DNA of 33,417 bases. Origin: an uncultured Acetobacteraceae bacterium. GTDB taxonomy: Bacteria; Pseudomonadota; Alphaproteobacteria; Acetobacterales; Acetobacteraceae. Below the pieces are notes generated by a model. It worked only from the letters and a program-made list of their open reading frames with translations. It had not been told where the DNA came from and searched no databases. Where the stretch lies: the NCBI GenBank assembly GCA_937858325.1, contig CALMAB010000611.1:1-33417 (forward strand), given 5' to 3'. Position numbers and translations under genes: made by a program. Within the stretch, counting starts at the first letter, position 1; each line of letters begins with the position of its first letter. Below, one piece after another: positions 8,349 to 16,258 of the stretch.

Positions 8349-10450
8349 GCAGCCGGTTCTCCAGCCTGGACACCATGCTGCGGCCTCGCAGCATCGCCGT
8401 GCTCGGGGCCAGCAATGATCCCACCCGCATCGGCGGCCGGCCGATTGCCTATATGCTGTCGCAGAAGTTCACGGGCGCCATCTTTCCTGTGAACCCAAAC
8501 CGTGCGGAGGTGCAGGGGCTCCCGGCCTACGCCAGCGTCGCGGACCTGCCCAGCGTGCCGGATGCCGCCATCGTCGCGGTGCCTGCGGAGCTTGCGGTGC
8601 AGGCGGTGGACGACCTCGGCGCACGTGGCGTGCGTTCGGCTGTCGTGTTCACCGCCGGGTTTGCAGAGATGAACGAGGCGGGGTCTCTGGTGCAGGACCA
8701 GATGCTCGCAGCGGCTGGGCGACACGGTATGCGCCTGCTCGGTCCCAACTGTCTCGGCCTGTTCAACGCGCACATCGGATTCTATCCGATCTTCTCCTCC
8801 TCGTTCGAGAACGGCTGGCCGCCGCCCGGCCGCATCGGCATCGCCAGCCAAAGCGGCGCTTATGGCACCCACATGTTCGCCACCGCGCGCAACCGCAACA
8901 TCGGCACGCCAATCTGCGTCACCACGGGCAACGAGGGCGACGTGACGGTCGGTGACGTGATCGGCTGGCTGGCCGAGGACCCCGACACCGACGTGATCGC
9001 CGCCTACGCCGAGGGCATCCGCGAGGCCGACAGCTTCCTCGCCGCCCTCGCCGCCGCCCGGGCCGCCCGCAAGCCGGTCGTGATGATGAAGGTGGGTACC
9101 AGCACGCTCGGCGCGCACGCCGCGCAGTCGCACACCGCATCCATTGCCGGAAACGACGCCGTGACCAACGCCGTGCTGGCGGAGTTCGGCGTCGTCCGCG
9201 CCCGCACCACGGAGGAAATGCTGGACATCGCGACCACCGCGACCCGGCGGATCTACCCGGCCCGCAACACGCTGGGCGTCATCACCATCAGCGGCGGCGC
9301 CGGCGTGCTGATCTCGGACGCGGCCGAGGCGCTGGGCCTGCCGATGCCGGAGATGCCGCCGGATGCGCAGGCGCGGCTCAAGGCCATGGTGCCCTTCGCC
9401 GCACCCCGCAACCCCGTGGACTGCACCGCGCAGGCGTTTAACGACATGAGCCTGATTGGCCGCTTCACCGACTCGATGATCGAGGACGGCGGCTACGCCT
9501 CGGTGCTCGGCTTCTTCACCCAGGTCGGCGGGGCCGATAGCATCGCGCCAAGGCTGCGCGAGCAGATGAACGCCTCCAAAGCCCGGCGTCCGGACCGGCT
9601 GTTCGTGCTGTCGGTCGTGGCGCCGCCAGAGCGCATCCGCGAGTACGAGGCGGACGGTTTCACGGTGTTCGAGGACCCGACCCGCGCCACTGTCGCCATC
9701 CACGCCATGGGCCGGTTCGGGGCAGCGTTCGCGAGCGCCCCCGGCCTGCCGCCGCCGGCGGTCCCCATCGTGGACCTGCCGCCCGCCACCCCGTCCGAGG
9801 CCGCCGCCAAGCGCATTCTCACGCTGGCCGGCATTCCCGCCGTGCCCGAGGCCGCCTGCGCCACCCCCGATGCCGCCGCGGAAGCAGCCGAGCGGATGGG
9901 CTACCCCGTCGTGCTCAAAATCCTCTCGCCCGATATCCTCCACAAATCGGAGATCGGCGGCGTGCTTCTTGACGTGCATGGCACGGCGTCCGTGCGGGCC
10001 GGCTTCGCTACGCTGCTCAACCGGGCGACGGCGGCAGCGCCTGCAGCTCGGATCGAGGGTATCCTGGTAGCCAAGCAACTCCGCGGCGGGGTCGAGTGCA
10101 TCCTGGGCATCCAGCGTGACCCGGTGTTCGGACCCGTCGCTATGGTCGGCCTCGGCGGCATATTCGTCGAGGTGCTGCGCGACGTGGCCCTGCACCGCTG
10201 CCCGTTCGGCCCCGATGTGGCGGAGGGAATGGTGCGCTCGCTGCAGGCCGCCCCGGTCCTGCTGGGCACGCGCGGCCGGCCGCCAGCGGACATCGCAGCC
10301 CTTTCGGCGATGCTGTCCCGCTTGTCGGTGTTCGCGCACCAGGCCGGGCCGCGGCTCCGCTCGGTTGACCTCAACCCGGTGTTCGCCATGCCGGCCGGGG
10401 AAGGGGCCTATGCCGCCGATGCGGTGATCGAACTCGGAGATGCCGGATGA
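8345..10450 (+). CDS. ADP-forming acetate/acyl-CoA ligase family protein (fused subunits)
   Basis: About 701 aa, this single-chain NDP-forming acyl-CoA synthetase has a CoA-binding Rossmann domain (RPRSIAVLGASNDP, residues 10-110), succinyl-CoA-ligase-like domains, and a C-terminal ATP-grasp domain (GYPVVLKILSPDILHKSE, then GGIFVEVLRD). The phosphorylated His of the family is likely the one in AQSHTASIAG. It reversibly couples acyl-CoA and ATP. The start is uncertain: I prefer the TTG at 8345, which overlaps the thiolase-like stop as TTGA, over the GTG at 8312. Position in the operon suggests it activates the organic acid that the neighbouring enzymes degrade, or conserves energy from acyl-CoA. 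Confidence 0.9.
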   Translation: MSSRFSSLDTMLRPRSIAVLGASNDPTRIGGRPIAYMLSQKFTGAIFPVNPNRAEVQGLPAYASVADLPSVPDAAIVAVPAELAVQAVDDLGARGVRSAVVFTAGFAEMNEAGSLVQDQMLAAAGRHGMRLLGPNCLGLFNAHIGFYPIFSSSFENGWPPPGRIGIASQSGAYGTHMFATARNRNIGTPICVTTGNEGDVTVGDVIGWLAEDPDTDVIAAYAEGIREADSFLAALAAARAARKPVVMMKVGTSTLGAHAAQSHTASIAGNDAVTNAVLAEFGVVRARTTEEMLDIATTATRRIYPARNTLGVITISGGAGVLISDAAEALGLPMPEMPPDAQARLKAMVPFAAPRNPVDCTAQAFNDMSLIGRFTDSMIEDGGYASVLGFFTQVGGADSIAPRLREQMNASKARRPDRLFVLSVVAPPERIREYEADGFTVFEDPTRATVAIHAMGRFGAAFASAPGLPPPAVPIVDLPPATPSEAAAKRILTLAGIPAVPEAACATPDAAAEAAERMGYPVVLKILSPDILHKSEIGGVLLDVHGTASVRAGFATLLNRATAAAPAARIEGILVAKQLRGGVECILGIQRDPVFGPVAMVGLGGIFVEVLRDVALHRCPFGPDVAEGMVRSLQAAPVLLGTRGRPPADIAALSAMLSRLSVFAHQAGPRLRSVDLNPVFAMPAGEGAYAADAVIELGDAG

Positions 10451-10469
10451 CCGACGCCCGCGGTCGCTC

Positions 10470-11225
10470 ATGCTGAGCGAAACCCGTGAGGGCGCCACCG
10501 CCGTCCTGACGCTGGACTATCCGGAGCGGCGCAACGCGCTCGCCATGCCGATGCGCCAGCGCCTGGTGGACGCGCTGGAGGTCATCGAGGCCGACCGGGC
10601 TTTGCGTGCCATCGTCATTACCGGCGCCGGGGCAACCTTCAGCGCCGGGGGCGACATCAGCGGCATGGACGTAGGCGACCTCGCCGCAGGGCGGGAGCGA
10701 TTTCGCCTGACGCATCGGCTGGTCCGGTTGCTGATCAAAGGTAGCAAGCCGGTGATCGCGGCGGTGGAGGGATGGTGCGTCGGCGCGGGGCTATCGGTCG
10801 CGATGTGCTGCGACACCGTGGTGGCTGCCGAAGATGCACGGTTTGCTGCGGGGTTCGGCAAGATCGGCCTGGTCGCCGACCTTGGCTTGCTGCACACCTT
10901 GCCGGCGCGGATTGGTCAAGGCCGGGCGCGGCAGGTTCTGCTTTATGGCGAGCCGACCGATGCCGGGCAGGCTGCCGCGATCGGCATGGTGGACCACGTC
11001 GTCCCGTCCGGCACGGCGCTGCAAGCCGCCCTGGCCCGCGCCGCGCTGTTTCATGGAGCCGCACCCTTGCCGATTGCCCTGACCAGGCAACACCTCGCTG
11101 TCGGGCTGGACGCGGCGCTGGATTGGGAGCGGGACGCGCAATCGGCGTTGTTTCTGACGGCCGACCATGCTGAGGGCAGGGCGGCCTTCCTCGCGAAGCG
11201 CCCGCCTATGTTCAAGGGCGCTTGA
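10470..11225 (+). CDS. Enoyl-CoA hydratase/isomerase family protein
   Basis: This 251-aa crotonase-fold protein has the oxyanion-hole segments SAGGDISGM and GWCVGAGLSVAMCCD. At the second catalytic position it reads KIGLVADLGLLHTLPARIG. The Asp in GLVADLG resembles isomerase-type members such as PaaG rather than a two-Glu hydratase, so isomerase activity is plausible. An alternative ATG at 10440 overlaps the previous stop and would add ten residues; the conserved sequence begins at MLSETREGATAVLTL, so I use 10470. It is the last gene of the DUF35-thiolase-ACS-ECH operon and converges with a small secreted protein gene ending at 11235. Confidence 0.9.
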   Translation: MLSETREGATAVLTLDYPERRNALAMPMRQRLVDALEVIEADRALRAIVITGAGATFSAGGDISGMDVGDLAAGRERFRLTHRLVRLLIKGSKPVIAAVEGWCVGAGLSVAMCCDTVVAAEDARFAAGFGKIGLVADLGLLHTLPARIGQGRARQVLLYGEPTDAGQAAAIGMVDHVVPSGTALQAALARAALFHGAAPLPIALTRQHLAVGLDAALDWERDAQSALFLTADHAEGRAAFLAKRPPMFKGA

Positions 11226-11234
11226 TCGGATATC

Positions 11235-11519
11235 TCAGCGGGAAAGGTCTGGCGTCACTGAGTCGGTGCCGGGTCCACCTCCGTCGCGGGTGATGTCTGT
11301 TGGCCTGCTGTCCAACTGGGCACCCAGCGGCCGGGAGCTGAACGGAGACGAAGAATCCGCCCCGGTCGTGTTGCCCGCCCGGTCCGCGGGAGGCGGGTTT
11401 GTCGGCAGGTTGCCCGGCACGGGCGCCGCGGTCCAGACCTTTTCCGGGGGCTTATTCGTTTGTGCCCAGGCAACGACGGGCAGCGGGCAAACAGTGAGCA
11501 TCGCAATGATCAGTCGCAT
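11235..11519 (-). CDS. Small secreted Pro/Ser-rich protein of unknown function
   Basis: The real start is the internal ATG at 11519, not the track start: AAGGAG sits about nine bases upstream. The 94-aa product begins MRLIIAMLTVCPLPVVAWA followed by QTNKPP, a typical Sec signal peptide with an AWA cleavage site. The mature ~75 residues are rich in Pro, Ser, Asp and Gly, look disordered, and show no recognisable domain. It is probably periplasmic. It converges with the enoyl-CoA hydratase gene and is divergent from the EamA transporter, 143 nt away. I do not recognise the family. Confidence 0.6.
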   Translation of the reverse strand: MRLIIAMLTVCPLPVVAWAQTNKPPEKVWTAAPVPGNLPTNPPPADRAGNTTGADSSSPFSSRPLGAQLDSRPTDITRDGGGPGTDSVTPDLSR

Positions 11520-11662
11520 GGGTTCTGGCTCCTTGTCCAATCGGAACGCCATGCCTGCAGCAAAGTTGTCGCCGCATTGTCCACGCGCCAACGGCTTTGT
11601 GCGCCGGGCGAAGAATGCAGGCAAGATGGGCTGCGCGCCACGAGGGGAGGAATGGGACGCCG

Positions 11663-12568
11663 ATGCCGCCATGGGTGCCGATCACGCTGGCCGCGGCGCT
11701 GTTCCAGACCTGGCGCACGGCCTTGCAGCAGCGTCTGCGCGGCCATCTCTCGGTCGGCACGGCCGGGCTTGTGCGCTATCTGTATGCCGTGCCGGTCGGG
11801 CTGGTGCTGTTGCTCTCCTACTGGGCGGCAAGCGGGGCCGTGCTGCCGGTTCCAACCCTGGTCTTCGTTCTCGACTGTGCGGCAGCGGGATTTGCTCAGG
11901 TTGTCGGTACGTCCTTGCTCATCATGGCGTTTGGGTACCGTAACTTCGCTGTCGGCACGGCCTACGCCAAGACCGACGCGGTGCAGGCGGCGCTGCTGTC
12001 ATGGCTGTTACTGGGCGAGGCGCTGGCGCCAGTGGCATGGTTCGGCATCGCCGTCGGCGCTTGCGGTGTGTTGACCTTGTCATTGGCTGGACGCGGTTTG
12101 CACGTCGGAGAACTGCTGCGCGCTACGGTGCAGCCGGCGGCCTTGTGCGGCTTGGGCGCCGGCGCCGGCTTTGCCGTGGCTGGCGTCGGCATCAAGGCCG
12201 CGACGGTGGCGCTTGCCGCTTCGAATGCCGTGCTGGGCGCATTGTTCGCGTTGGTGGTGACCAACGTCCTGCAAACGTTCATGCAGGGTGGCTACATGGC
12301 TTGGCGCGAGCCGGCAGGCCTGCGCGCCGCGTTTTCGTCATGGCGCAGTTCGGCTTGGGTCGGTGCGCTTTCCGCCGGAGGGTCCGCATGTTGGTTCGCA
12401 AGCTTTGCCTTGGCGCCCGTGGCCCTTGTGCGGACCCTGGGCCAGGTGGAAATGGTGTTCACCTTGCTTTTCAGTCGGTTTTACCTGAAGGAGACGCTGC
12501 GCAGTGCAGACATGGCCGGGCTGTTGCTGATCGTATTCGGGGTGGTGTTGGTTTTGCGGTTTCACTGA
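11663..12568 (+). CDS. EamA/DMT superfamily transporter
   Basis: This 301-aa inner-membrane protein has about ten hydrophobic segments arranged as two EamA repeats. The second half includes SAGGSACWFASFALAPVALVR and ends with a LLLIVFGVVLVLRF helix, as in drug/metabolite exporters. I take the ATG at 11663 (MPPWVPITL); GGGAGG lies 12 nt upstream. No substrate can be inferred. It is the last gene of the left chromosomal flank; the accessory region starts after it. Confidence 0.87.
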   Translation: MPPWVPITLAAALFQTWRTALQQRLRGHLSVGTAGLVRYLYAVPVGLVLLLSYWAASGAVLPVPTLVFVLDCAAAGFAQVVGTSLLIMAFGYRNFAVGTAYAKTDAVQAALLSWLLLGEALAPVAWFGIAVGACGVLTLSLAGRGLHVGELLRATVQPAALCGLGAGAGFAVAGVGIKAATVALAASNAVLGALFALVVTNVLQTFMQGGYMAWREPAGLRAAFSSWRSSAWVGALSAGGSACWFASFALAPVALVRTLGQVEMVFTLLFSRFYLKETLRSADMAGLLLIVFGVVLVLRFH

Positions 12569-13053
12569 ACCGGCGACCTGGCTGAAACGTCAAGCCGAAA
12601 GAGTGCAGGTTCGACGGTCTATGCTGGGTGAGTGAGTGAATGAGGACTATGCTTTGCAGCGTTCTCGCCATCCCTTCCCGTCTCTCCTTCGGCAACGCTG
12701 TTGCGGGTGCGTTGTAGCAGGATTGATGCACGTACTTCCGCCGCGGGCCGCAACATGCTAAACGCGATCCGCTCGAGCAGCACGGCAGTCTGAACACCCC
12801 GTGTTGCGCTGGCGAATGACCCATAGAACGCGGCGTCCACAAGCGAAAGTAGGGCGCGGTCCATCCCACCGCAGAGAATGGTGCCGCGCTTCCGGGCGGC
12901 CCTCAAGCCCGCCTTCGGCGCCGCTGACGCGGTGCTGCGCAGGCTTGCCCGCCGCCCGGAAGCGCGGCGCGGGGAACCCGTCGGGACGGGAAGCGCCAAC
13001 AGGTGTTCGCCGCCGCGGGCGTCGAACAGGAAGCTGGTTCAGCAGCAAGGGGG
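12569..13053. other. Gene-poor left edge of the accessory region, with a weak ORF and a large inverted repeat
   Basis: This 485-base stretch separates the EamA gene from the end of the helicase gene. It holds the inverted repeat listed separately and a short TGAG-type tandem repeat near 12628. A minus-strand ORF at 12619-12864 (81 aa, MDRALLSLVDAAFYGSF...) has an amphipathic pattern but no recognised domain or good ribosome site. The overlapping plus-strand ORFs are low-complexity shadows. It may hold the left boundary of the mobile region or a degraded gene. Confidence 0.45.
12883..12968. repeat. Long imperfect inverted repeat (18-bp perfect arms)
   Basis: GCCGCGCTTCCGGGCGGC at 12883-12900 is the exact reverse complement of 12951-12968. 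After three mismatches the pairing continues with CAAGCC and two further bases, giving about 26 of 32 paired positions. The loop is about 26 nt beyond the extended arms. It lies about 85 nt past the helicase stop, so on the minus strand it could act as a transcription end hairpin for the six-gene operon; it could also be an element end. There is no T-run. Confidence 0.7.
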
Positions 13054-15339
13054 TCACGGCAGGGCAGGCAGATCCAACGACAACGTCTCGGGCCGCAGGG
13101 AGACACCAGGCGGCGCCTTCACGGTTCGACGCAGTTCAGCCGGATCGCCAACCAGCACAACCGTTTCCACGCCACGCGTGACCGCCGTGTACAGGAGGGC
13201 GCGGTCCAGGATGCGGCTGCGCGACACCGGGACAATCACCCGGCGGAATGCGGAGCCCTGGGCCTTGTGGACCGAGATGGCCCAGCCACGGGTAAGATGC
13301 TCCAGGTCGGCCACATGGACGCGGTCCGCAGCGCCGTCGTCGAACTCAAGCCAGGCTCCGCCATCGGCAAGGCGACACACCATCCCAAGCGCGCCGTTGA
13401 TGAACCCGGTGAACATGGGCTCGCCGCTCACCGGATCGAGCAGCTGCTCACCGTTCGCTCCACGGAGGGGCGACTTGCCATAATCGTTGTGCAACCACAT
13501 GACCTTGCTGCCGACAGACAATCCCCAGCCGGGCACCGGCTCCTGGCGGGCCATCCACTCCCGCTCCACCGCCTCGTTCAGCACCTTGGATCCATCGGGA
13601 CCATTTTTGAGCGGACACAGGATCTGCACGTCCATATCGTGCAAGGCATTGGCCCTGCCCAGGGCGGGAGGCCGCCCGACCATGGCCCGGAACACCCCGA
13701 GCGCCGCCTCGCCCACGCCTCCCCTGGCAGCAGGAACAAGGAAAACGCCTGGGGCGAGAGGACGGCCGGGGTCGAACCGGGGCAGGTCCGGCAGGCGGCC
13801 CGCGCGGATTTCGCCAGCCACGGCGGGGATGCCGGTGCGTTCGGACTGGCGATGCACGATGTCCAGCGTCGTCCTGGGGACCGCGGCGGCCTTCACGAGT
13901 TGATGGAACGGCGCCCCCGGCCCAATGGGCGGCAGCTGACCCGGATCACCGACGAACAGCAGGTCGACGTCGGCGGGCAAGGCAACCAGGATCCTGTAGA
14001 GAAGCGGAATGTCGATCATCGACGCCTCGTCGACCACGAGCAGCCCGCGGCGGATCGGGTCCGCCCCGGCCTCAAGGCGGCGCAGGAACCGCGACACCGT
14101 GCTCGCCTGGCGCCCGGTAGCCTCCGCGATGCGTTTGGCAGCCCGCCCGGAGAGGGCCACCTGGCGCTGACCGAACCGGGCCTGGTCCACCGCGGGCAGC
14201 GCGTCGCGCGCACGGTCCGAAGCCGCCAGTACCGCGCGCACGGCCGTGGTCTTGCCGGTCCCCGCGCCACCGCACAGCACAGACATCGGGCTGCTCGCGG
14301 CCATCCGAACTGCCTCGCGCTGCCCTGGGGACAGTGGGTATCCACTACTCGCCTCAAAGGTCCTGACGGCCTCGTCCACGTTCAGATGGACTACGTTGGT
14401 CCGCGGTTGAGCCAGGCGCTCGCAGAGGATGCGTTCGATCTCGCGCTCCATGAACCAGGCGGCGCGCCCTTGGAGCAGGCCGTCCGGACCACGGATGATG
14501 CGCCCGGCCTCGACCGCATCACACACGGCTTGCGAAGCGGAAACCGCACAGCGCGGACCCAAAACGCCCGAGCAGTACGTCGTCAGCTCCCCTTCGGTCG
14601 CGGCTGTCCGTCCGGCCTTCCAACGCCGGGAGAACACCTCGTCGATCGCGGCCATGCGGCGCCTGCGGTCGTCGGGCGAGACGCCCAGCCGGAACGCGCG
14701 TTCGTCCACCGACCGCCATGGCTCCAGCAGGGCGAGCGCATAGGGATCGTCAGCGATCCGCCGGATGGCGCCACGGCCCCAAAGACCAGCCGCGGCCGCC
14801 GCGGTGCGTGGGCTGACGCCGTAGCGATCGAGCCAACGGAAAACCTCCACCTCGTCAGCGAGCAAGCCGAAACCCGTCACGACCGAGATGGCGCGCTCGG
14901 CGCCGATGACCCGAGCGATGGCGTCGACGTCCCCCGACCTCACCACGTCATAGAGGCGCTCGCCCAGTGTCGACCACAGCCGATCCGCCGTCTTCCAACC
15001 CACGCCGGGAAAACGAGCGTTGGTCGCGAGATACCGGACGATGGTCCGGCCCGAGGGCAAGAGAGGCAGGGAGACCCGCGCGTGGATCTGCGGGCCGAAC
15101 TCGGCATGGATCCTGGACGGCCCCGTCACCCGCCATGTCTCACCCGGCTGCGGGTCGCGCGCCGCCGTCCCTGTCGCGATCACGACCCGCCGGAGTTGCC
15201 CATCCGCACCTCGCCCGATCAGGATTCCGCCGCCGATTGGGCTGGGATGGAACGACGTAGCGGCGATCTCGTCGGTCTCATCCCCTTCGGCGAGCGAACG
15301 GCCCGGCACGCGCTCGGTCGGGGCCAGCGACCAGTTCAC
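13054..15339 (-). CDS. RecD2-like SF1B DNA helicase
   Basis: This 761-aa ATPase has an N-terminal region with a helix-hairpin-helix-like segment (FPGVGWKTADRLW) as in RecD2. The SF1 motifs follow: Walker A GGAGTGKTT (Lys about 363), motif II VVDEASM (about 437), motif III GDPGQLPP, motif V SVHKAQGS and motif VI YTAVTRG. Length matches free-standing RecD2 (about 700-750 aa). No relaxase motif is present, so it is not TraA. Such helicases unwind DNA 5'-3'. Its ATG overlaps the stop of the preceding 136-aa gene by 4 nt, so it is the last gene of the recombinase operon. The link to recombination is inferred from this coupling. Confidence 0.88.
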   Translation of the reverse strand: MNWSLAPTERVPGRSLAEGDETDEIAATSFHPSPIGGGILIGRGADGQLRRVVIATGTAARDPQPGETWRVTGPSRIHAEFGPQIHARVSLPLLPSGRTIVRYLATNARFPGVGWKTADRLWSTLGERLYDVVRSGDVDAIARVIGAERAISVVTGFGLLADEVEVFRWLDRYGVSPRTAAAAAGLWGRGAIRRIADDPYALALLEPWRSVDERAFRLGVSPDDRRRRMAAIDEVFSRRWKAGRTAATEGELTTYCSGVLGPRCAVSASQAVCDAVEAGRIIRGPDGLLQGRAAWFMEREIERILCERLAQPRTNVVHLNVDEAVRTFEASSGYPLSPGQREAVRMAASSPMSVLCGGAGTGKTTAVRAVLAASDRARDALPAVDQARFGQRQVALSGRAAKRIAEATGRQASTVSRFLRRLEAGADPIRRGLLVVDEASMIDIPLLYRILVALPADVDLLFVGDPGQLPPIGPGAPFHQLVKAAAVPRTTLDIVHRQSERTGIPAVAGEIRAGRLPDLPRFDPGRPLAPGVFLVPAARGGVGEAALGVFRAMVGRPPALGRANALHDMDVQILCPLKNGPDGSKVLNEAVEREWMARQEPVPGWGLSVGSKVMWLHNDYGKSPLRGANGEQLLDPVSGEPMFTGFINGALGMVCRLADGGAWLEFDDGAADRVHVADLEHLTRGWAISVHKAQGSAFRRVIVPVSRSRILDRALLYTAVTRGVETVVLVGDPAELRRTVKAPPGVSLRPETLSLDLPALP

Positions 15340-15746
15340 GATGGAAGCTTCCCCGTCTCGGTCATCAAGCGTTCCATACGCCGGAACCGCTCCAGCTCGG
15401 CCCGCAGCGAGGCGTTCTCGACCATGAGGCGCAGGTTCTGCGCTTCCAGCGCGGCACGGTCTGCGTCGAGCTTGGCCTTGTCCTCATGGGCAAGCTCGGC
15501 ACGGGCGAGTTGATCGAGGTGCCGCGTCCGATCCGCCTCCTCGGCCTCGCGGACCAGCTGGGCGCAGCGCGGATTGGTCTGGAACACCTTGCGGTCGAAC
15601 CCGCACTCCTCGGCGAGCTTGGAGCGGTTGAGCTCCCCGTTGTAGCGTGGCAGTGGCCTGTCACCGTAGCCGGACAGCACGGCTACGAGCGCCTGCACGT
15701 TCTCCTCCGCGACCTCACGGCCGCTCTTGCCGGTTCCGGCCGCCAT
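15336..15746 (-). CDS. Small HTH-plus-coiled-coil protein (TnpC-like architecture)
   Basis: This 136-aa protein has no named family that I recognise. Residues about 38-65 (LNRSKLAEECGFDRKVFQT) look like a helix-turn-helix. The C-terminal half is a continuous charged coiled coil (LDADRAALEAQNLRL, then ENASLRAELERFRRM). This is the layout of Tn554 TnpC, which biases transposition orientation and frequency, so it may be an accessory DNA-binding factor for the recombinases. Its ATG overlaps the stop of the 170-aa gene by one base (TGATG), and its stop overlaps the helicase ATG by 4 nt. Function is inferred from architecture and context only. Confidence 0.75.
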   Translation of the reverse strand: MAAGTGKSGREVAEENVQALVAVLSGYGDRPLPRYNGELNRSKLAEECGFDRKVFQTNPRCAQLVREAEEADRTRHLDQLARAELAHEDKAKLDADRAALEAQNLRLMVENASLRAELERFRRMERLMTETGKLPS

Positions 15747-16258
15747 CAGCCCTCCCGTCTCCTTCGCGGAGCGGGCCCGGTTGGGGGCAGGGGCATCACC
15801 TCGGCATCAGGCATGGCGCCCAAGGCGCGCAGCTGCCGCACCGCGCCGTCATAGCCGTCGAAGAACCTGGCCCATGCCCGCAAGCCGCCCATCTCGCCGA
15901 CCGCCTGGATCAGGGCCAGGTGCGAGGCAGTGAGCAGAGCCACCTTGCGTTCGAGGTCGGCGGCGCGCCCCTGCTCCCGCGCCAGTGCCGCCGTGACGTT
16001 GGTCCTGGACGTCTTGTCCGACTTCTCGATCTGCCTGCGAATGCGCACCTGCTCGGCTTGGTGGTCGGCCAGCACGGCCGCCCGCCAGGGATCGCGCGTC
16101 AGGGAGGACGCGGCCTCGACCGACCCCATCCGGCGCACAGCAGCCCGCGCGGTGATGGTCTCGTCGTCATCGAGCATCTCTTCCAGGGTCACGAGCAGGG
16201 CACGGTCAAGAGCCGCCGCGGAAGCGGCCTTGCGGGCAGGAAGGGGGTGCTTATCCAT
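15746..16258 (-). CDS. Small HTH-plus-coiled-coil protein, second copy of the type
   Basis: The real start is the ATG at 16258 (MDKHPLPARKAAS), which overlaps the end of the 759-aa recombinase gene by 8 nt (ATGGATAA); the track start adds an atypical Arg-rich leader. The 170-aa product has an HTH-like segment (ITARAAVRRMGSVEAASSL) followed by a coiled coil (HQAEQVRIRRQIEKSDK...LERKVALLTASH). The overall design matches TnpC/DUF6262-type accessory proteins of tyrosine-recombinase transposons, although sequence similarity to tnpC in this window is weak. It sits directly after the largest recombinase, as TnpC does in Tn554. Confidence 0.75.
   Translation of the reverse strand: MDKHPLPARKAASAAALDRALLVTLEEMLDDDETITARAAVRRMGSVEAASSLTRDPWRAAVLADHQAEQVRIRRQIEKSDKTSRTNVTAALAREQGRAADLERKVALLTASHLALIQAVGEMGGLRAWARFFDGYDGAVRQLRALGAMPDAEVMPLPPTGPAPRRRREG

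Noticed and set aside
7982-10498. 838-aa minus-strand ORF opposite the thiolase and acyl-CoA ligase genes
   Set aside because: Shadow frame of high-GC coding sequence: His/Arg/Gly-rich with no domain; the plus-strand genes have clear motifs.
12600-12625. GGTTCGA near 12610, reminiscent of a tRNA T-loop and possible attachment site
   Set aside because: No acceptor stem or other tRNA arms around it.
12619-12999. 126-aa minus-strand ORF in the left gap
   Set aside because: Its first part is the Arg-rich reading of the inverted repeat; the last 81 aa look more protein-like but have no domain or good ribosome site, so only noted within the gap.
13054-15339. Conjugative relaxase/TraA for the RecD-like protein
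   Set aside because: No relaxase His triad or N-terminal relaxase domain; the helicase motifs and length fit free-standing RecD2.
13003-15513. 836-aa plus-strand ORF opposite the helicase
   Set aside because: Antisense shadow of the RecD2-like helicase, low-complexity composition and no motifs.
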